Shown piece after piece: positions 44,572 through 56,109 of a stretch of DNA of 64,000 nt (positions within the stretch are counted from its first letter, which is position 1; every line of letters begins with the position of its first letter). The notes below the pieces were generated by a model. That model made no database searches. It had not been told where the DNA came from and saw only the letters and a program-made list of their open reading frames with translations. The position numbers and the translations under genes are program-made. The stretch is taken from contig QKWP01001222.1 of assembly GCA_003550325.1 (NCBI GenBank), forward strand, positions 3,945-67,944. The letters run 5' to 3'. Source of the DNA: Gigaspora rosea (taxonomy: Eukaryota; Glomeromycota; Glomeromycetes; Diversisporales; Gigasporaceae).

Positions 44572-45522
44572 TTATTTCACTGTGATCTTTGTGATGCGAA
44601 GTCTTTTAATTGCAAGTTTAGCTTCGTGTAGAATTTTCTGATGGATGTTGGTATTGCTTTTCCCTCTTGTGAACCACGTTCCTAGATAGCGGAAGGGTTC
44701 ATTTTGGTCTATGTTGCTTATAGTATAGTTTTGGAAAACGATTTGTTTATCGTGTAAATTTTGGAAATTATGTGCTAAGATGGATTTATTAGAGTTGACT
44801 CTTATGTTTGCCATTTCATAAAAGGAAGTAGTGATCTTTAGTATGTCTTCCATTTCTGATCTTTTGGACGTGACCCTTACTGTGTCGTCCATAAAAGCTA
44901 TGACTGATATGTTGTGTGTAATTGTGGTATTTTTGTAGAGAATTGATGTATATCCTTTGAAATATGTTGCAATTCGGTAAATGAGAGGATTGTAGTATAA
45001 TCTCCAAAGAATGGGAGATAATGTTTTCCCTTGATCGATGCCATCTTCCATTGTGTACTTTTTAGTTTTTCCAATTGTTGTTATGACTTGATTACTTCGG
45101 TTGGTAAATATATTGATCATAGGATCAGTTATTTGAGAAGAAATATGGAGGCGGTTGAGGGCATGTCGTAGTAAGGGAATATGTACGGTATCGTAGGCTT
45201 TTGACATGTCCTGGAGTAAGATCCAGAATTCGCAGTTGTATGTGTGGGCATTTTCCATTATATGACTTAATTGTTGGATTGGGATCATAGTTGATGAAAA
45301 GGGGAGGTCTATATTATTTTGAGGGGCTAATATATCAAGTTTTAGTAAAATATTCGAGAGTCTTTCTGTTAGTATCTTTGTTAGTATTTTTCTGGTATGG
45401 TCAATTAACGTTATGGGTCGAGTTGAGGTAAGGTCGCCGTTGTATTGTGGTTTTTTTTTATATGGGCCAGACAAGACTAGCGCACCACTTTTGGAGAATT
45501 GTTTTGAGTTGTAGACAGGCAT
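44572..45522 (-). pseudogene. LINE reverse transcriptase core
   Basis: A 316-codon open frame. Motifs in order: TSTRPITLIDHTRKILTKIL (fingers, motif 2), LLQDMSKAYDTV (motif A with catalytic Asp), DGIDQGKTLSPILWRLYYNP (motif B), IAFMDDTVRV (motif C, FMDD with both Asp retained), then a thumb-like Lys-rich region. These are the hallmarks of a non-LTR reverse transcriptase, which copies element RNA at nicked target DNA. The N-terminal fingers and the link to the endonuclease lie in other frames upstream (45525-46340), so the polyprotein is broken although the polymerase core itself is intact. Confidence 0.85.
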
Positions 45523-46340
45523 TGAAAATTTTCATTAATAATTCATGTGTGGCAGGTGGCAGTTTTTTAAGTATTTCGTATAAGATGGTAGGGGGCTGGT
45601 TGCTTTTTTGAGTGGTGCTTTACTTATTGTTTCAATGACTTCTTGTAATGTTATGTCTTGAGTGATATTATCGAATATATTTTTATTTATATCCGGGATT
45701 GGTTTATAAAACTGTTTCCACTCCTGCCACAGTGCTTCGTTTGTGAGTTGAATTTTGTCCAGTTTTTGAAGTGTTGTAGTGTTACTTCTTTGATTTGATC
45801 TGGTTACGTGATTACTTCAATTGGAGTTACAATATTGTCGTATATTACGCTATTGGTGTGTCTCCCAAGTATGCTATTGATCATCTTCATAGTGTTGTCT
45901 GTAAAATTCTTGTATCGTTTTTCTAAGAATGAGTTAATTGTGTCTCGCTTTTGTTGTTAATTTTCTATGTTTCTGGCTTTATGCTGGGTGGTTCGTATAG
46001 ACGTGAGATGTTGTAAGATAAGGCTAATATTAGTTGTGTATAAGTCAGATACTTGTAGGGTAGGTGTTTCTAGGTTTGCAAGATTGGGAATGGTTTGTAG
46101 GTTGTTGTTTATGATGGTTATTGTGTCCAGGTATAGAGTTGTTGTATTTGGTGTCTTTTATTATTGATATCGTTTTATTAATCAATGTTAAACCTTTATG
46201 TAGTTGGATGGTTTGAAAGAGTGGCTGTGGAAAGTATGGGGTTTGGTGTGAGTATATGGGATATGTTTGTTTACGGTCGATCTTAGTATATTGTCCCAAG
46301 TGTTCCAATGTTTATTAAGTTGTGCTTCATCGGTGATTTG

Positions 46341-47308
46341 TCATAATTGTAAATCAGATTCGTCGAGTTTTCTTTTAATTTTGTTAGTAAAGTCTGTCCA
46401 GGCATCTTCTGTAACCCTGTCATATAGATAAATTTTCTTACTGCTTCTTTTTGAATATTGTAATGGGCGATTTATTCCGGTGTTCCATTCTGTTGTTAAG
46501 ATCTTGTGGTTGCTATTGGTAATTTCATCAGCACTGTTCAATATGGGAGCGGTGAAGTTCAGTAATATTGTATAACTTGTCCAGATATCGTCAATTTGAC
46601 TGTTTGTGTCTTGTCTGGACCATGTGTATTTTTCGATATCGTGAAAGTCGAGTAAGCTGGTTTGGCCACTTTCTAGTAATTTCATGAGGAGGTGATTTTC
46701 AGAAGTTTCTTATTGTTGATGTCATTATTAAAATTACTGAGTACGATTAAATTGAGTTGTCGAGAGGTCGCTTCTTTGGCCCAGTTTGTTATGGTTTTTG
46801 TAGCTATTTTTGAGTGTTTGGTGCCTGTTGACGGTAGATAAACTGAGATTATTCTTGTCTTAGTATTTTGTGGGAGATAAAGATCGACTATGATTGCCAT
46901 TCCGGGAACTTTCTTAATGTTATGGATGAAGGGTTGTAGTTCAGGATGTAATGCGATTGCTGTTCCCATACTGGCTTCTCTCGAAATAGCTGTTTCTTTG
47001 TCGCAGTTTGCTGTATATATTTTGTATAGTGGGTTGGTAAGAGAAAAGGGAGTAGTAGTTGATTCTGGCCATTTGGTCTCTGTCATAGATATTATGTGAG
47101 CTCTTTGATCGTTACAATATTCAAGCCATTGTTGGAATTTAAGATTATTCACTAATTCTTGGACGTTATGGGTGATTATTTTTAGAGGTTGGAGGAGATT
47201 TAGAGGAAAGTGTTAGGGGAGGTCATTGTTGTCAGAGGCATTTTGGTTGGGTGTTTGTGAGGGTTGTCTATTCCCAGTATAGGGATTTCTATCGTTATTT
47301 GTGCTCAT
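46341..47308 (-). pseudogene. LINE ORF2 N-terminus: AP-type endonuclease, broken
   Basis: ORF2 probably starts at ATG 47308 (MSTNNDRNPYTGNRQPSQ). An in-frame TAA lies at 47213-47215, then the APE-type endonuclease follows: IITHNVQEL (motif I), ISMTETKW (catalytic Glu), ISVYLPSTG, and IVLSNFNND where the family has LGDFN. The metal/active-site Asp is therefore replaced by Asn and the preceding Gly by Ser. A frameshift at about 46682 leads to NSQIDDIWTS and the remaining C-terminal part (46685-46341). This domain nicks target DNA to prime reverse transcription; here it should be inactive. Confidence 0.75.
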
Positions 47309-47348
47309 GATTTGTTTGGGTATCTTTTCCTTTCTTTTTAAATAAGTT

Positions 47349-48422
47349 CTATTCGGGGTCTGGTAGATCGGGTAATGCATTTAGGTAAGGTGGTATTAGA
47401 GTTGTGTTGAAAAGTTCTTGGAAAATTGTAATTGCTTTTTTCGCCTTATCATACTCGTGAATAGGGAAGAGGTGTGTTTCTTCAGGAATATGTATTTTGG
47501 CATATTGAAGAAAATCATTAAGCATAGTGGGTATTTTGGTTTGTTTACCAAATGTATCTTCAAACGGGATGTTGATCCATTCATCAGGTATTCTATGGAA
47601 GTAAATATGTTGTCTTAGTAGTTTGACGGTGTCAAGTAGGACTACTTGACTTCGAATTGGAACAGTTAAGTTGACCAATAGGACGTTATTTGGGTCAGTG
47701 GGTAGAGTTGGTTTGTCAGATGAGTTAACTGTCATATAGTTATCTGGCATTGGGATAGGTATGATATATTTGTTTTTGATTTCAGATAGGAAGTGTTTAG
47801 CTATTTCTTTGTCTTGAATTGGGAATTCATAATATAGTTGGGTTGCAACTTTTGTGGAATCAGTTGGTAATCTGAGTTTAGGTACGATAAAGTCATTCGG
47901 TATGCACTTAAATTTGAAAATGTTCTTAGGATCTCAATGTGATGTTTAAAGTCTTCTGTATCATTAGGTCTGAATGGGGAAAAGATTACGAATTCGATGG
48001 TCAAGTTCTTGCGAAGTAGATAAAAATGGAGGTTTGGTGGGTAGTAGGTCGAAATAGCTGTCTGGCATCCTTTCGAAGGTGTAGTATTGTTTTAAAATAC
48101 TACAATAATTGCTTAATTGTGAGAGTTGATGTTCGAGCTTGATTGAGAAATGATGTTTGATTGCTGGGTTTAGGTCGTTTGGGTTGGGTGGGAGCGTTAT
48201 CAACATTTTATAGAAATATCTATCCGGAAGTGAATCAAAGGTATAAATTTTTCTCAGGGCTGTGACTATTGCGCGAGTTTTGGTGCGATTTTCTATTGGG
48301 CGGCAGAAAGGTAGCATTTCTTTGACCTCAGTGAGTATATCTTCTGGGTCAGCAGGGAGTAGTTCTTTTTGTTCGTCTATAACTGTACAGATGATTTGTC
48401 GCATTTTTTCGAAGGTTAGTGC
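47349..48422 (-). pseudogene. LINE ORF1, C-terminal half with degenerate PD-Y repeats
   Basis: The coding sequence resumes at ALTFEKMRQII right after the hAT-like insertion and runs, through frameshifts near 48000 and 47900, to a stop at 47349. It contains five spaced copies of a module centred on IYTFDSLPDRYFYKML, YYTFERMPDSYFDLLP, NIFKFKCIPNDFIVPKL, KYIIPIPMPDNYMTV and IYFHRIPDEWINIP, each followed by a Leu-Pro-x-Asp-Pro-like turn and a beta-rich spacer. The unit is roughly 50-60 residues. No RRM or zinc knuckle is visible, so this is not a standard LINE ORF1 RNA-binding arrangement. A frame starting at 48479 would include hAT terminal sequence and is an artefact. Confidence 0.65.
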
Positions 48423-50493
48423 TAGGGGTCTTAGCTGGGTCGGGTCTGACCCAACCCGGGCAAGATTGGGTCGGATCAAACCTGGGTCAGGTCAGATCCG
48501 GGTCAGAAAAAACCCGGGTCGGGTCAGACCCAGGTCAGAAAAAACCAGGGTCAGGTCAGACCCGGGTCAGAAAAAACCCGAGTTGGGTCAGACCTAAGCT
48601 TGTTGGTTCAATAGTGCATTGTCCAAGCATCAATTGCAATAATATTTGAATTTACTCTAATACTTGGGTAAAACATGATCATAAATTAATCATATCGAAT
48701 GAGATACATAAGAACAATTCAATTATGAGTGTTCAACCTCGATGTGATTAGTAAGTGAATATAATAATACTCATCCATAGTTATATTTACATAAAACTTT
48801 TGTCAAAATTCGAATATGCAATTTATGATACCATTGAAAATTTTCTCAAGCATCATCTTTGATGTGATTAGTTTAGTGAACGTAATAGTGCTTATTTATT
48901 ATAATTAATCAAAATAAGCTTTGAAATCAATTTTTCCATTATTTTTCAAACTCGACATCAAAAATTACAAAAATATTCGTGGGTTTTCCAATTTTTATCT
49001 TTCATAAAAACTTATTAATCTAGAAGAAAAAACAGTAATTCATTAATGTCGAAAATAAAGACTTGTGGCAAAGTTGCTTGACTTCTTGATCACTTAATGT
49101 TTCGCTTTATTTGGTTCAATTTTCCATATCAACAATAAGTTTGTCCTTGCTCTATTAATATAGAATAGGCAGTTTACAATTTCATTGATTTTTTTGACAA
49201 AGCCTACTTAAGGCTATGATTTCATGTTTTCTATAAATAATTGCATTTAATTGTAAGAAAAGAGTGTCCTAGAAATACATCATTTTTAAATTGATGAGTC
49301 ATATTTAAGTATTTTTGATAAATAATAAAATTCAAGAATTGATTAATTACCCATAGTTACACAGAAAGTATTAGCATTGTTAAAATTACTAACGGGGCTT
49401 TTCGATGCAGTTATGTGGATTTTTATATAAATATCAAGAACGCAATTTATGCAGAACATTTAATTAACTACGTTTAACTGACTCTAAATTTAAAGGAACG
49501 TTAAGGCCAGATCTAGCTTAGGATATCATTTTGAAGCAGTTTTTTACAATTGATATCAAAAATACAATTAATGCAATATATAGTTCAATGTGTGAACGAT
49601 CCTGATACCAAAATCTGAAAATTATCAATGACCATCGGTTCCACAGTCCTACAATTGCACTGTTATAGAATTAAAAGCGTTTCACATTCATCAGTTTATG
49701 AGTATTCTAATAATGCGTTCAAAGCACCCTCCAAAAGAAAATCATAGGTATGGAAAATGCATAAGATGTAAGAGATATAACACATCTCCAGCTTGGTGAC
49801 TCTCAAATAGCATCACAAGGGTACACAAGCATTTTACATATTTGCGCTAGTAACACAAACCAAAAAAGGAATTCTGATTTTGTAAATAAACTAAGTGCGT
49901 GAGATAAAAATTTAGGGTTAGGGCCTTAACGTTAGAGGCTATAGGATTAAAGTGATGTTTAATATAAGTAAAATTTCATTCCCGTCATTTTTAATTAGTG
50001 CACCAAGATCGATTTAAACATTAGTTTTTGCGTATTTTCATTTTTTTCTTCTTTTACGCGTGTTCGAATTCTTCGTTCAGAATAGTCAAAATTTGCACTC
50101 TCAGATTGGCTATTTCCTCTCCAGGAGCTTGTATTACTTGCGCAATAAGTGGATGCGTAGACAAGCATGAATACAAATATTGATAATTATATTAAAGACC
50201 TTCAACTTGTGGCTACAAATAGGGATGGGGCATACAAAACCATGGCGTCATTGCCAAAATCGTTGCATCACCCATCATTAACCCGGGTTCAACCCAGGTT
50301 GGGTTGGGTTGGGTCAGACCCGGGTCGGGTTTGACATGAGGCGGGTCAGACCCAGGTCGGGTTTGGCATGAGTGGGTTGGACCCGGGTCGGGTTTGACAT
50401 GAGGCAGGTCAGACCTGGGTCGGGTTTTGACCCAAGTGGGTCTGACCCGGGTCAGGCCCAAACCCGACCCAACCCAACCCATTAAGACCCCTA
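48423..50493. mobile_element. 2.07-kb hAT-like element inserted in LINE ORF1
   Basis: A perfect 8-bp duplication GTTAGTGC (48415-48422 and 50494-50501) and ends TAGGGGTCTTA.../...TAAGACCCCTA, a classical hAT terminus. Both ends carry arrays of GGGTCAGACCCGGGTC-type subterminal repeats (about 48430-48600 and 50280-50490). The middle lacks a transposase ORF; about 49859-50125 matches the dispersed copy at 20797-21045. The element interrupts ORF1 between codons that join in frame once it is removed. Confidence 0.92.
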
Positions 50494-50501
50494 GTTAGTG
50501 C

Positions 50502-51616
50502 ACAACTGATACAGGCGAAGCCGATTGGGTAGAAAATTGCTCTTGTGTTTTCATGATGGTTCTTCTTGATCATATTGAGGTTTGTAATGTAGTTGATTGC
50601 AATTTGTTATTTGAGTTTGTCATAGATTTGATCTCTGTTGTGTTTATTTGTGTAGGGTATGTTATATATATTTTTATATCTTTCTAAGGCTTTATAAAAA
50701 AGGGCCATGAAAGCAGTTTGATGTGCTGTTTCATTTGCTTTAGTTCTTGAGAAGGTGCAAAAAAATGCTGTGTCGTGGTGTTTAAATTTAGCTTTAATGG
50801 CCTCTGGAATAGGTTCATTTGTTGGTATGACTTTAAATTTGTAATTGATGAAAGTTGCAAATTTTTCTTCAGAGATAAAGTGGTCGATGATAGCGCTATT
50901 ATGCCATAGTATAAAGTCAAAGAAAGGGTTTGTTTTGCCTTTGTCGTAGTTTAGTGTTATATGGTCAGTCCAAAGCTCGATTTGATGTGACGGTGCTTCA
51001 ATCATGGGCCGGTGGTTCTGTCCTTTGAGTGCTTGACTATAAGTTCTCTGGGGGCGGGAGACGTGAGAAGAGGCCATAGTTGTGTCAGAGCGTGCATCGG
51101 AGATATTTTGGTCAGTAGGATAATCCATTTGTAGGTCTGAGAGGTCAGAGGGTTCGTGTGAGGTTGTTGTTGATTCTTCCTTATCGGGACTAATAGCAAC
51201 CGTGGGAGTGTCGATTTCTATTTGGATTGATCTTCCTGTGGGTAAGTTGTTTTGATTGTCTTTTTGGAGAGGCGTGGGAATTTCTGTATCCATTTGTGCA
51301 TTGTTCCCGCCAGTTGGGGAAGTTAGGTTAATATGGAAATTTGGGAATCGATGTGCATTGTTGTTGTTGTGATGGTTGGATCATGTGATGCTGTGTTTGT
51401 TGATGGAGTTTCGACCGATGATGTAATCAATGAATCTGATGGGGGTAAGCTGGAATTGCCACAATTGAGTGATTTTGAGAGAGTAGGACTGGCGACAAGG
51501 GACGAAAGTTGGTTTGTTGTTTTGGTTCTTTTAGCTGGGTGACTCTTGGGATTGTTAAGTGATTCTTGGATGCTGGTGTAAATGTCTTCAAGAGATTGTT
51601 GTTGAATGTCTTCCAT
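50502..51616 (-). pseudogene. LINE ORF1, N-terminal half
   Basis: The start is ATG at 51616 (MEDIQQQSLEDIYTSIQES). A Ser/Thr/Pro-rich disordered region stops at 51323. The next frame (51293-50607) is also low-complexity at first (SRPQRTYSQALKGQNH), then has a folded segment (ELWTDHITLNYDKG ... FISEEKFATFINYKFKVIP ... AFMALFYKALERYKN). After a TAA at 50607-50609 the same frame continues (INYITNLNMIKKNHHENTRA) to the hAT insertion. It probably binds element RNA as ORF1 proteins do; this is inference from position only. Confidence 0.65.
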
Positions 51617-51690
51617 AAATTGTGGTTGTTGATTAGAAGTTATTGCTAGAAGGTTGGAGAACGCACAAGGCGTTAGGAAGAGGCTATCTC

Positions 51691-52749
51691 CTTTTTTTTT
51701 AGTTATTTTCAGATGGGCGCTTAAGAAAATAGGTTCTTATTTAGCTTTAGGCCTCGAGTCCTATAATTATTAGAAAAATTGTATTTGTTTATGCTGTTTT
51801 TACGAGTTTTCCCTTAGCTCTAGTTTTGGTTTAGTGATCTACAGGAAAGAGTTTTTTTCCTATATAAAAAATATATTATATGTTCATCTATTAATAAATA
51901 CTTAAAAAATTATCGATTATTTAAAAATAAGGAATCCACATCATGACTGCCTATAATTATTATTATCAACCACATGATGAATCTATCAAAATAATCTCTA
52001 AATCTAAAACTAATATAATTAATTGCATCAAACTATCCCCTCACCTTAAAACCTATTTCCTGTTTTTAAAGATAATTAGTTTATGGTACATATTTATTAA
52101 ACGTTTTAAGTATTAAATAGTCAAATCATTTAAATCATTTTATAGTAACATATCTATCAAATATGCGTTATAATTTTTGGAGTAGTATAAAAAGTCGTAG
52201 TAATGTATAATTTTGATTTACATAGTATATCGCGCATTCCAATGTTGAATGGCACAACTTGAATGCTACTCAAACTGCTATTCAAACTGCTATTCAATAT
52301 TTTCATAGACATGAATGTCTGTCAAGTTATGTAATAGCGTTAAATAGCAGTTTCACAGGCATTTAAATTTGCTATTGAACATGGTAAAGTTTTTAAATTT
52401 ACTAGAAATACTTATATATTATCTAGTAATTTAAAAAGTACTATAATTTAGATTACTGGATAACAATTATAAACTAGTTGATATATTTAACATAGGTTAT
52501 CCAGGTAACTAGATATAACCTTTAAAAGAGTTGTAATTATATAAGATTGCATTATTGATTCGATAAATATAATATAATTGATTAATGATTGGCCTAATGA
52601 TTATATATACTCGAGGTTATAAATTATATTCTTGATTGATCATACTCGATCAAGTATATATAATTGATGTTTGATCGATTAAAATAAATTTTTTTTGATC
52701 AATTATTGATTAACAGTTTTTTTGTTAAGTCAATACCCTACTACCAACT
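51691..52749. other. AT-rich stretch between the LINE and the A-rich element
   Basis: No gene is seen. Words CTGCTATTCAA and TTGATCRATTA repeat near 52265-52330 and 52545-52710, without definable ends. Confidence 0.3.
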
Positions 52750-52959
52750 GTATAAACATATTCAAAAGATTATTTGGAAAAAAGAAAAGAAGACAGCAAA
52801 GAAGACCAAGACCTTTACTTTTTATATATATACCACATTGCCAGAGATATAACTTCATAGAAATAACCAATTTGGACCTAACACTCACGAAATAGATAAA
52901 CTCTAGGAACTACCTGTACCAGAAATTAAATAAGTGTACAATTCCTCACACTTACGATA

Positions 52960-53216
52960 CCTACAACAACCATATTCATAACAGTAACACCAACCTCTAT
53001 ATATACTATAGTACTCGCAAATAATATAGCAACTACAATCAACTCAGAAGTAACAACTACTATAACACCAAGCTACGTAAACGATACTAACGTCATTACT
53101 CAAGACATAGTATCAATAGTATTACTAATATTTGCAATAGCAATAATAGTATTATAAACTACAGATACAGACTAGAAAAGAAGCTCAAGATAGCCAATAA
53201 TCATCTTGACTATGCA
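52960..53216 (+). pseudogene. Type I membrane-protein relic
   Basis: One frame reads a hydrophobic N-terminus (IPTTTIFITVTPTSIYTIVL), a Thr-rich stretch with possible glycosylation sites (ATTINSEVTTTITPSYVN, NDT) and a transmembrane helix (DIVSIVLLIFAIAIIVL) ending at a TAA at about 53154. In the next frame the basic cytoplasmic tail continues (NYRYRLEKKLKIANNHLDYA). The layout parallels the protein at 31246-31830. It leads the plus-strand A-rich ORF array. Confidence 0.4.
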
Positions 53217-53260
53217 GAATGACTAGCAACTACATTAACTACTACAATCTCACCTAATTA

Positions 53261-53527
53261 ATGAGTTGTGAAAACGACAAAACATCTACAAGCGAAATAT
53301 ACAATACAGTTGAAGAAATACTTGAAAACCTAAAGAAAAGATTACAAGAAGAAAAGCCTAAATACAAACCATTAGACACATACGAAGAAGAGCTATACCA
53401 AAAATCAAAACTTATAATCGATAATAGAAAACCTGCACAACAAGAAATAATACAAGCCTATATTATTTACTGTATACGAAAAGAAGAAGATAATGAATAT
53501 AACAAAGTTAACAGAAACCAAATATAA
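53261..53527 (+). CDS. Small charged helical ORF, unknown
   Basis: An intact 88-codon frame from ATG. It is rich in Glu/Lys with long predicted helices (TVEEILENLKKRLQEEKPKY ... EELYQKSKLIIDNRKPAQQ ... AYIIYCIRKEEDNEYN). It lies between the membrane-protein relic and a further frame at 53641-53844 (RFKVYFEQPTPEYLILVKDP ... KQDVLSYIKYGHILQK). All are on the same strand with the same A-rich codon use, which suggests one multi-ORF element. No family is recognised. Confidence 0.4.
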   Translation: MSCENDKTSTSEIYNTVEEILENLKKRLQEEKPKYKPLDTYEEELYQKSKLIIDNRKPAQQEIIQAYIIYCIRKEEDNEYNKVNRNQI

Positions 53528-53640
53528 AATAAGTGAATAAACGCTATAAAGTAATTATTCTATATTGAAGTAGAAAAGTGGAAATATAAATATCATTTCA
53601 TCTAGACCATACTCAACAATATCTATACTACTACAACAGA

Positions 53641-53844
53641 TTTAAAGTATACTTTGAACAACCTACACCAGAATATCTGATATTAGTAAAAGACCCATCT
53701 TCAAAAATCATTAAATTAATACAAGCACTTGATAAAGTAAACTTCTACAACAACGGAACTATTAGGAAAGCAAATTATAACAAACAAGACGTACTCTCCT
53801 ACATCAAATACGGACATATATTACAAAAAACCAGAAATAATTAG
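53641..53844 (+). pseudogene. ORF fragment in the A-rich element
   Basis: The frame encodes RFKVYFEQPTPEYLILVKDP, SSKIIKLIQALDKVNFYNN, GTIRKANYNKQDVLSYIKYG, ending TAG. The N-terminus is missing (an upstream TAG in another frame). It is coding-like but has no recognised domain. Confidence 0.35.
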
Positions 53845-53939
53845 AAAAGGATTACAATTAGAAAAACAAAATATTAATAATTTTATATACTACTGTCTAT
53901 ATGCAAATATTCAACCTATTATAACTTAATAAAAAAGAA

Positions 53940-54829
53940 ATGGCAGCAACAATTGAATATTCCGATATCAGTAATCTAAACCTACTCAATATGATGGGAG
54001 GAAAGGTGATGAACGGAACAAACTGGCTTGAATGGAGTAATGAATTTGAAAAGAAAATCCAAGCATACATACCAATTACTTTACTTATATTTGGATTTTA
54101 TAAAGGAAATCATAAAACAACAAGATATGTTTTAATCCCAGCAGCAGATATAGCAACCAATAATAATGGAGCATATAATATATTCTTTGCAAAACAACTT
54201 ATCACAAAAACAATAATACAATGCTTTACTAGAAACACATGTCAAGATGCAATGAGACATATTGACAGATATGTCTGTTGGTCTCCAAGAGATTTTAGAG
54301 ATGTCAACAAAGTACCTGCAGAAGATTGGAAATCAGATTGGAATAGAGATAATACCAATCCAATAACAGCATTATTAAATCCAAATAACTACCCAAATCA
54401 CTAAATTATACAATAACTGCAACACAAGGAGAAGCTAATCCAAAACCAGGACAAGACATATTCATAGCAGATTACAACGCTACCGATAACCCAAAAAGAT
54501 CTAAACAGACATCATTTAGACTATATATGGATAAACTATAAATAACAAGCGGAACAGTGAAAAAACTACAAGCAAGCTTCACAACTTTAAGATTCTTACC
54601 AGACTACAACATTGCAAAAAAAGAAAATAAAAACTTTATAATGACCTACATTCAACAAAAAGATAACACAGGATACACACAAGAATATAACCAAGGTTTA
54701 CAATTACTTTTACAAGGAATGATACCTCAACTAGGAAAAAGACACCCAGAAGAAAATTATTGGGCCATGATGAATTTATTCAATAACAATATCATGAATG
54801 AAGAAACCTTTTGGAATGCACTAAAATGA
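53940..54829 (+). pseudogene. gag-like (capsid) protein relic
   Basis: ATG at 53940 opens 154 codons with MMGGKVMNGTNWLEWSNEFE, resembling the G-x-N-W/Y-x-x-W start of Copia-type gag (UBN2-like) proteins. Then come helix-rich segments (ITKTIIQCFTRNTCQDAMRH). After a frameshift near 54400 coding continues (QGEANPKPGQDIFIADYN), is cut by a TAA at 54538-54540, then runs KKLQASFTTLRFLPDYNIAK to TWNALK-like WNALK at 54829. Gag proteins form the particle in which LTR elements reverse transcribe. The assignment is from overall pattern; the downstream zinc knuckles support it. No RT or integrase was found in this element. Confidence 0.5.
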
Positions 54830-54838
54830 ACATACACT

Positions 54839-55004
54839 TAGGGTGGTGACATATATTATATAATATAATTTTACTATACCCCCTACCCCCCTTCTCCCTA
54901 CATAAGAGAAATTTGATTGGCTATTATGAACTTCTATATTTAACGTAAGATTTCAGAGACACCTCTCCCCCTAAAATATTACGTAATATCTGTTACCACC
55001 CTTA
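54839..55004. mobile_element. Short TIR element in the gag-like region
   Basis: The ends AGGGTGGTGACATATATTA and, reversed, AGGGTGGTAACAGATATTA are inverted. A C-rich patch (CCCCCTACCCCCCTTC) lies inside. It separates the gag-like coding from the zinc-knuckle coding. No clear target duplication was found. Confidence 0.55.
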
Positions 55005-55075
55005 TTATAAAGAAAGCAGTGTAGGAGCAATACTACGAAAACAATAAAAATCTACAGCATATTTCTATAAAAATA

Positions 55076-55896
55076 AAGAAATAAAATTCTCTGACAAGAA
55101 AGCTAAAGGAAAACCTAGAGAATATGTTGTATTCAACATCTATGACGGAAAATGCTTTTCATATGGAAAGAAAGGCCATTATATGAAAGATTGTACAGAC
55201 AAAGAAAAATTTAAAGGATTCAACCAATTTTACAAGCAAGGAAAGGGAAAAAGATACAGAAAACCTAAGACTAAGGAAGAAGAATCTAAACAAAATTTTA
55301 CTAAGCCATTTAACCAAATAAACCTGGCAGACCAAGAAAAGAAAGACATGAAACTACAACCAAAGAATATACTAAAGAAGAAAAATAAGATGCATTTGCA
55401 AGAATGATAGCAGCAAGAGCTAAGAAATTCGAAAAAGAAAAGAAGCAAGCTATTAAAGAAGCCAATAAACAACAAGAACAAACCACATTTAGACAAGGAA
55501 GATATCCTAGAAGAAGTTCAACTAAATATTGTGTGAATTGTAGAACAAACTCCCACAATACTGAAAATAGTTATGCTCACAGAAAAAAATATGAAGTAGA
55601 AGATCCTATAATCCATTATGCTCAAAAACAAAGAGGATGGCAAGGCTGAACTCAACAATCAAATTATAAAAATTACAAAAACCATACCTATAGAAATATT
55701 CCAAAGAAAAACAGACAAATCTACAATGCTAAAGCAATTGAAAACCAAGACTTTGACGAATACCAAGGATATCAGAAATATCTTAAAGCTAAACAAGCCT
55801 ATCTTGCAAGCACCAATAACTAAAATAAAAAAAGAAGCATCTAACCTTGAAACAATTCATGAAGCTAGTAAAGATGAAGAAGCTGAATATTTTTAG
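55076..55896 (+). pseudogene. Nucleocapsid-like region with two degenerate zinc knuckles
   Basis: From about 55076 the frame reads KPREYVVFNIYDGKCFSYGK then KGHYMKDC: a CCHC knuckle whose second Cys is Tyr (a single G-to-A change from TGT). A Lys-rich linker ends at 55407. An overlapping frame from 55404 adds KYCVNCRTNSHNTENSYAH, a second knuckle (C-x2-C-x4-H) lacking its last Cys. After a TGA at 55647-55649 (probably from TGG) the same frame continues (NYKNYKNHTYRNIPKKNRQ ... DEYQGYQKYLKAKQAYLAS) to about 55833. This is typical nucleic-acid-binding gag C-terminus. The second knuckle resembles that of the intact gene at 4428-4874. Confidence 0.55.
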
Positions 55897-56109
55897 AAGA
55901 GAGCCTGCGTGCTACTCAGAACCAACTCACTCAAAACTACACTGGTTGTAGTACAGAGTATAATCATCATAAATATTCTAAGTACAAATATATATGTAAT
56001 ATTGACAAATGTAAGGAATCATACCAATATAACAAATCATTAAATAAAGGACTTATTCTTCAAAATATACTCTGCCAATGAATATTTAAAATTATATTTT
56101 CCACCTCAC

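Larger units (their letters stand above)
41925..51690 (-). mobile_element. LINE (non-LTR retrotransposon), decayed, with nested insertion
   Basis: On the minus strand the order is a 5' leader, ORF1 (51616 to 47349), ORF2 (from 47308) with endonuclease, reverse transcriptase, a Cys-rich C-terminal segment, and an A/TA-rich 3' tail near 41925. Without the 2.07-kb hAT-like insertion the element is about 7.7 kb. Numerous stops and frameshifts show that it is inactive. The ends are approximate because no target duplication was identified. Poly-A-like 3' ends suggest that similar LINEs could have mobilised the two SINEs in this window. Confidence 0.8.

Noticed and set aside
50213..50482. Repetitive minus-strand ORF (Pro/Arg/Thr/Gly repeats) and its counterparts at 48262-48649
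   Set aside because: They are translations of the GGGTCAGACCC subterminal repeats of the hAT-like element, not genes.
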